NCBI GenBank assembly: GCA_052390115.1
Contig: JBQTHE010000068.1
Location: 1 to 7,728, forward strand
DNA length: 7,728 nt
Origin: GCA-003244245 sp052390115
GTDB taxonomy: Bacteria; Actinomycetota; Actinomycetes; Mycobacteriales; Pseudonocardiaceae
Reading direction: 5' to 3'
Position 1 is the stretch's first letter. Each line of letters starts with the position of its first letter. Shown piece by piece: positions 6,556 through 7,728 of this stretch. Made by a program: the position numbers and the translations under genes. The notes beneath the pieces were generated by a model. That model was not told the DNA's origin, searched no databases, and saw nothing but the letters and a program-made list of their open reading frames with translations.

Positions 6556-6621
6556 CCGCATTCAGCGGGCTCGGCGGGGTTATTCGCATCTCGTTTACCC
6601 CGCTGAGCCCGCTGAATGCGG
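6556..6621 (+). terminator. Long inverted repeat (25-bp stem, 16-nt loop); likely operon terminator or intergenic palindromic repeat
   Basis: Positions 6556-6580 pair with 6597-6621 over 25 consecutive base pairs, 24 Watson-Crick and one G-U (6573/6604). The loop is TATTCGCATCTCGTTT (6581-6596). The stem is GC-rich. It begins 27 nt after the bkdC stop, so transcription termination after the operon is the simplest role. No U-tract follows on either strand, as is common for actinobacterial hairpin terminators. The length and near-perfection exceed a typical terminator, so a dispersed palindromic repeat or a recent inverted duplication is the alternative. Confidence 0.65.
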
Positions 6622-6638
6622 TTAGAGAGCTGTCAAGT

Positions 6639-6667
6639 GGGGAGTTGGGGGGTTGGGGATGGGGGGG
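6639..6667 (+). other. Putative G-quadruplex motif (four G-runs of 4-7, loops 4/2/2)
   Basis: G-runs on the plus strand lie at 6639-6642 (4), 6647-6652 (6), 6655-6658 (4) and 6661-6667 (7), separated by AGTT, TT and AT. This meets a strict four-tetrad intramolecular quadruplex rule. More G-runs continue downstream (6675-6677 and 6718-6723). The motif lies 18 nt beyond the 25-bp hairpin and about 74 nt upstream of the next start codon, on the non-template strand of that gene. Folding and any regulatory effect are inferred. Confidence 0.6.
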
Positions 6668-6740
6668 TTGGTGTGGGTAGGTCGGCGCCGGAGTGCCCCG
6701 ATCGGCCGGTTGGTGGCGGGGGGTGGGTGATGATTCCCGT

Positions 6741-7652
6741 ATGGGGCGACAGATGCGGATGGTGGACCTGGCGGGGGTATTCCGCGGAACCGAGGCGTTG
6801 GCGGCCGGCATCGTGACCAAGGAACAGTTGCGCGGTCCTGGAGTCCGCAGGCTGTTCCGCGATGTGTACCTGCCCGCCGGTATGCCATTCACCCACCAGC
6901 GGCGGTGCGAGGGTGCGGCGCTCCTCGCTCCGCCCGAGGCGGTTCTCACGGGCAGGTCGGCGGCAACCGTGCTGGGGGTGGAGCTGGCTCGGCCGATCGA
7001 TCCGGTGGAGTTCGTGGTGGACGAGCGTTACCGGTTCGGTCCGATCCGTGGTATCGCCGTCAAACGCACCACCCTGACCGGTACCGACTGGCAGGACTGG
7101 AACGGGATCAGGATCGCCAGCCCCGGGCGGCTCGGTCTGGACCTGGCTGCCCGGGCAGATCTGCGCGGCGCGGTCGCCGACCTGGACGAGATGCTGCGCG
7201 CCGGCCAGGTCGATCGTGCCGAGCTCGAAGGGCGGTTGCTGAACTGCCATGAGCATGGTGTGGTTCGGGCCCGGCAAGCGGTCGAACTCGCGGATCCGCG
7301 GGCGCAGTCGCGGCCGGAGTCCGAACTGAGAGTGGTGCTGCGCCGAGCCGACCTGCACCCGGAGCCTCAGGTACAGGTGTGGGACGCCGCGGGTCCGGTG
7401 TGCTGGCTCGATCTGGCATTTCGCGAATGGCGCGTCGGAATCGCCTACGACGGTCAGTGGCACGCGCTGCGGCTGCAGCTGCGCAAGGACCGACGCATGA
7501 TTAACCGCCTGCAGGCCCTGGATTGGGAAATCGTCTTCGTCACCGCCGACGACCTCTACCGCCACCCCAACGACGTAGTCCGCACCGTCCGAGCGGCCCT
7601 CACCTTGGTGTCAAGTAGTGGACGCACCACCAGCTTCAAGCAGCCTCGATAA
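6741..7652 (+). CDS. AbiEi-like N-terminal domain / DUF559 (PD-(D/E)XK-like) protein, 3' end altered by IS insertion
   Basis: This product of about 303 aa belongs to a common actinobacterial family. The N-terminal part (about 8-60) resembles the AbiEi antitoxin winged-helix domain (VFRGTEALAAGIVTKEQLR ... LFRDVYLPAG). The C-terminal part (about 190-285) resembles DUF559/Vsr-like nucleases: ESEL (193-196), LDLAF with Asp224, AYDGQWH (235-241), RKDRR (248-252) and LDWEIVFVTADDL (260-272). Family members usually read ExDG or EYDG at 235, so Ala235 replaces a likely metal-binding Glu and nuclease activity is doubtful. The start is uncertain: ATG at 6741, 6753 (GGGG 6 nt upstream) and 6759 are in frame, as is a GTG at 6693. 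No AbiEii toxin gene is adjacent, so a toxin-antitoxin role is not supported. Codons after 7607 (last 14 residues and the stop) come from IS sequence. Confidence 0.72.
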   Translation: MGRQMRMVDLAGVFRGTEALAAGIVTKEQLRGPGVRRLFRDVYLPAGMPFTHQRRCEGAALLAPPEAVLTGRSAATVLGVELARPIDPVEFVVDERYRFGPIRGIAVKRTTLTGTDWQDWNGIRIASPGRLGLDLAARADLRGAVADLDEMLRAGQVDRAELEGRLLNCHEHGVVRARQAVELADPRAQSRPESELRVVLRRADLHPEPQVQVWDAAGPVCWLDLAFREWRVGIAYDGQWHALRLQLRKDRRMINRLQALDWEIVFVTADDLYRHPNDVVRTVRAALTLVSSSGRTTSFKQPR

Positions 7653-7728
7653 GGAAAGTGTTGAGGACTTCGGTCGGTTTCTTCCAGTTGAGTGTCTGTC
7701 GTGGACGGTTGTTGAGTTCGTCGGCGAC
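7609..7728 (-). mobile_element. End of an IS30-family insertion sequence (partial, continues beyond the window)
   Basis: The last part of the window encodes the C-terminus of an IS30-type transposase on the minus strand. The element's end should lie just past that stop; the likely terminal inverted repeat starts with TGTCAAGTAGTGG at 7609. I infer this boundary because similarity of the interrupted gene to its family ends at about 7607. The exact edge, the other end and any target duplication cannot be determined here. Confidence 0.7.
7636..7728 (-). CDS. IS30-family transposase, C-terminal fragment (cut by window edge)
   Basis: The last 30 codons of a DDE transposase are visible on the minus strand and end at TGA (7638-7636). 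They contain ADELNNRPRQTLNWKKPTEV, the hallmark end of IS30-family enzymes, where the segment LN-RPR-TL-W-TP-EVL follows the catalytic core. The reading frame runs unbroken to the window edge, so the gene may be intact upstream, but the catalytic DDE residues are outside the window. It overlaps the end of the DUF559 gene by 17 nt on the opposite strand. Confidence 0.85.
   Translation of the reverse strand, partial: VADELNNRPRQTLNWKKPTEVLNTFLIEAA

Noticed and set aside
6631..6640. TGTCAAGTGG, sharing 8 nt with the presumed IS end TGTCAAGTAGTGG at 7609; considered as a second IS terminus
   Set aside because: The match is only 8 nt, is in the same rather than inverted orientation, and has no transposase sequence next to it. 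Chance is sufficient.
6533..7565. Long minus-strand frames opposite the hairpin, the G-rich tract and the DUF559 gene
   Set aside because: They translate to Pro/His/Arg-rich low-complexity sequence, run through non-coding repeats, and lie antisense to a gene with family motifs.
6741..7652. Type IV toxin-antitoxin (AbiEi/AbiEii) or abortive-infection system
   Set aside because: Only the AbiEi-like N-terminal domain is seen. No nucleotidyltransferase toxin gene is adjacent inside the window, and the downstream side is an IS. The DUF559-fused architecture is widespread as a solitary gene.

Overview
The window comes from a high-GC actinobacterium (Actinomycetota). The evidence is the strongly G/C-ending codons, a DUF574-type SAM methyltransferase, an actinobacterial DivIVA-like coiled-coil protein, and a branched-chain 2-oxoacid dehydrogenase gene set laid out like mycobacterial bkdABC. 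I cannot assign a genus; a Pseudonocardiales- or Mycobacteriales-like lineage is plausible.

Layout. (1) Positions 1-617: the 3' part of a Methyltransf_19/DUF574 methyltransferase gene on + that begins upstream of the window. (2) Positions 638-1822: a LytR-CpsA-Psr (LCP) cell-wall ligase gene on -, convergent with the methyltransferase gene and only 20 nt from it. (3) Positions 1987-2859: a DivIVA-domain coiled-coil protein gene on +, divergent from the LCP gene across about 164 nt. (4) Positions 3016-6529: a compact three-gene operon encoding E1-alpha, E1-beta and E2 of a 2-oxoacid dehydrogenase complex, most likely the branched-chain complex. E1-alpha and E1-beta overlap by ATGA, and E2 follows E1-beta after 11 nt. 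No E3 (lipoamide dehydrogenase) gene is present. (5) Positions 6530-6740: a non-coding stretch with a 14-bp tandem duplication across the E2 stop, a 25-bp-stem inverted repeat and a very strong G-quadruplex motif. (6) Positions 6741-7652: an AbiEi-like/DUF559 (PD-(D/E)XK-fold) protein gene whose 3' end has been replaced by the end of an insertion sequence. (7) Positions 7609-7728: the end of an IS30-family element carrying the last 30 codons of its transposase on -, running out of the window.

The two functional themes are envelope growth (LCP ligase next to a DivIVA-like scaffold) and branched-chain amino-acid catabolism or precursor supply (E1-alpha/E1-beta/E2). I see no CRISPR array, tRNA, rRNA or convincing new multi-gene system. 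The most unusual material is in 6510-6670 and at the IS junction near 7609.
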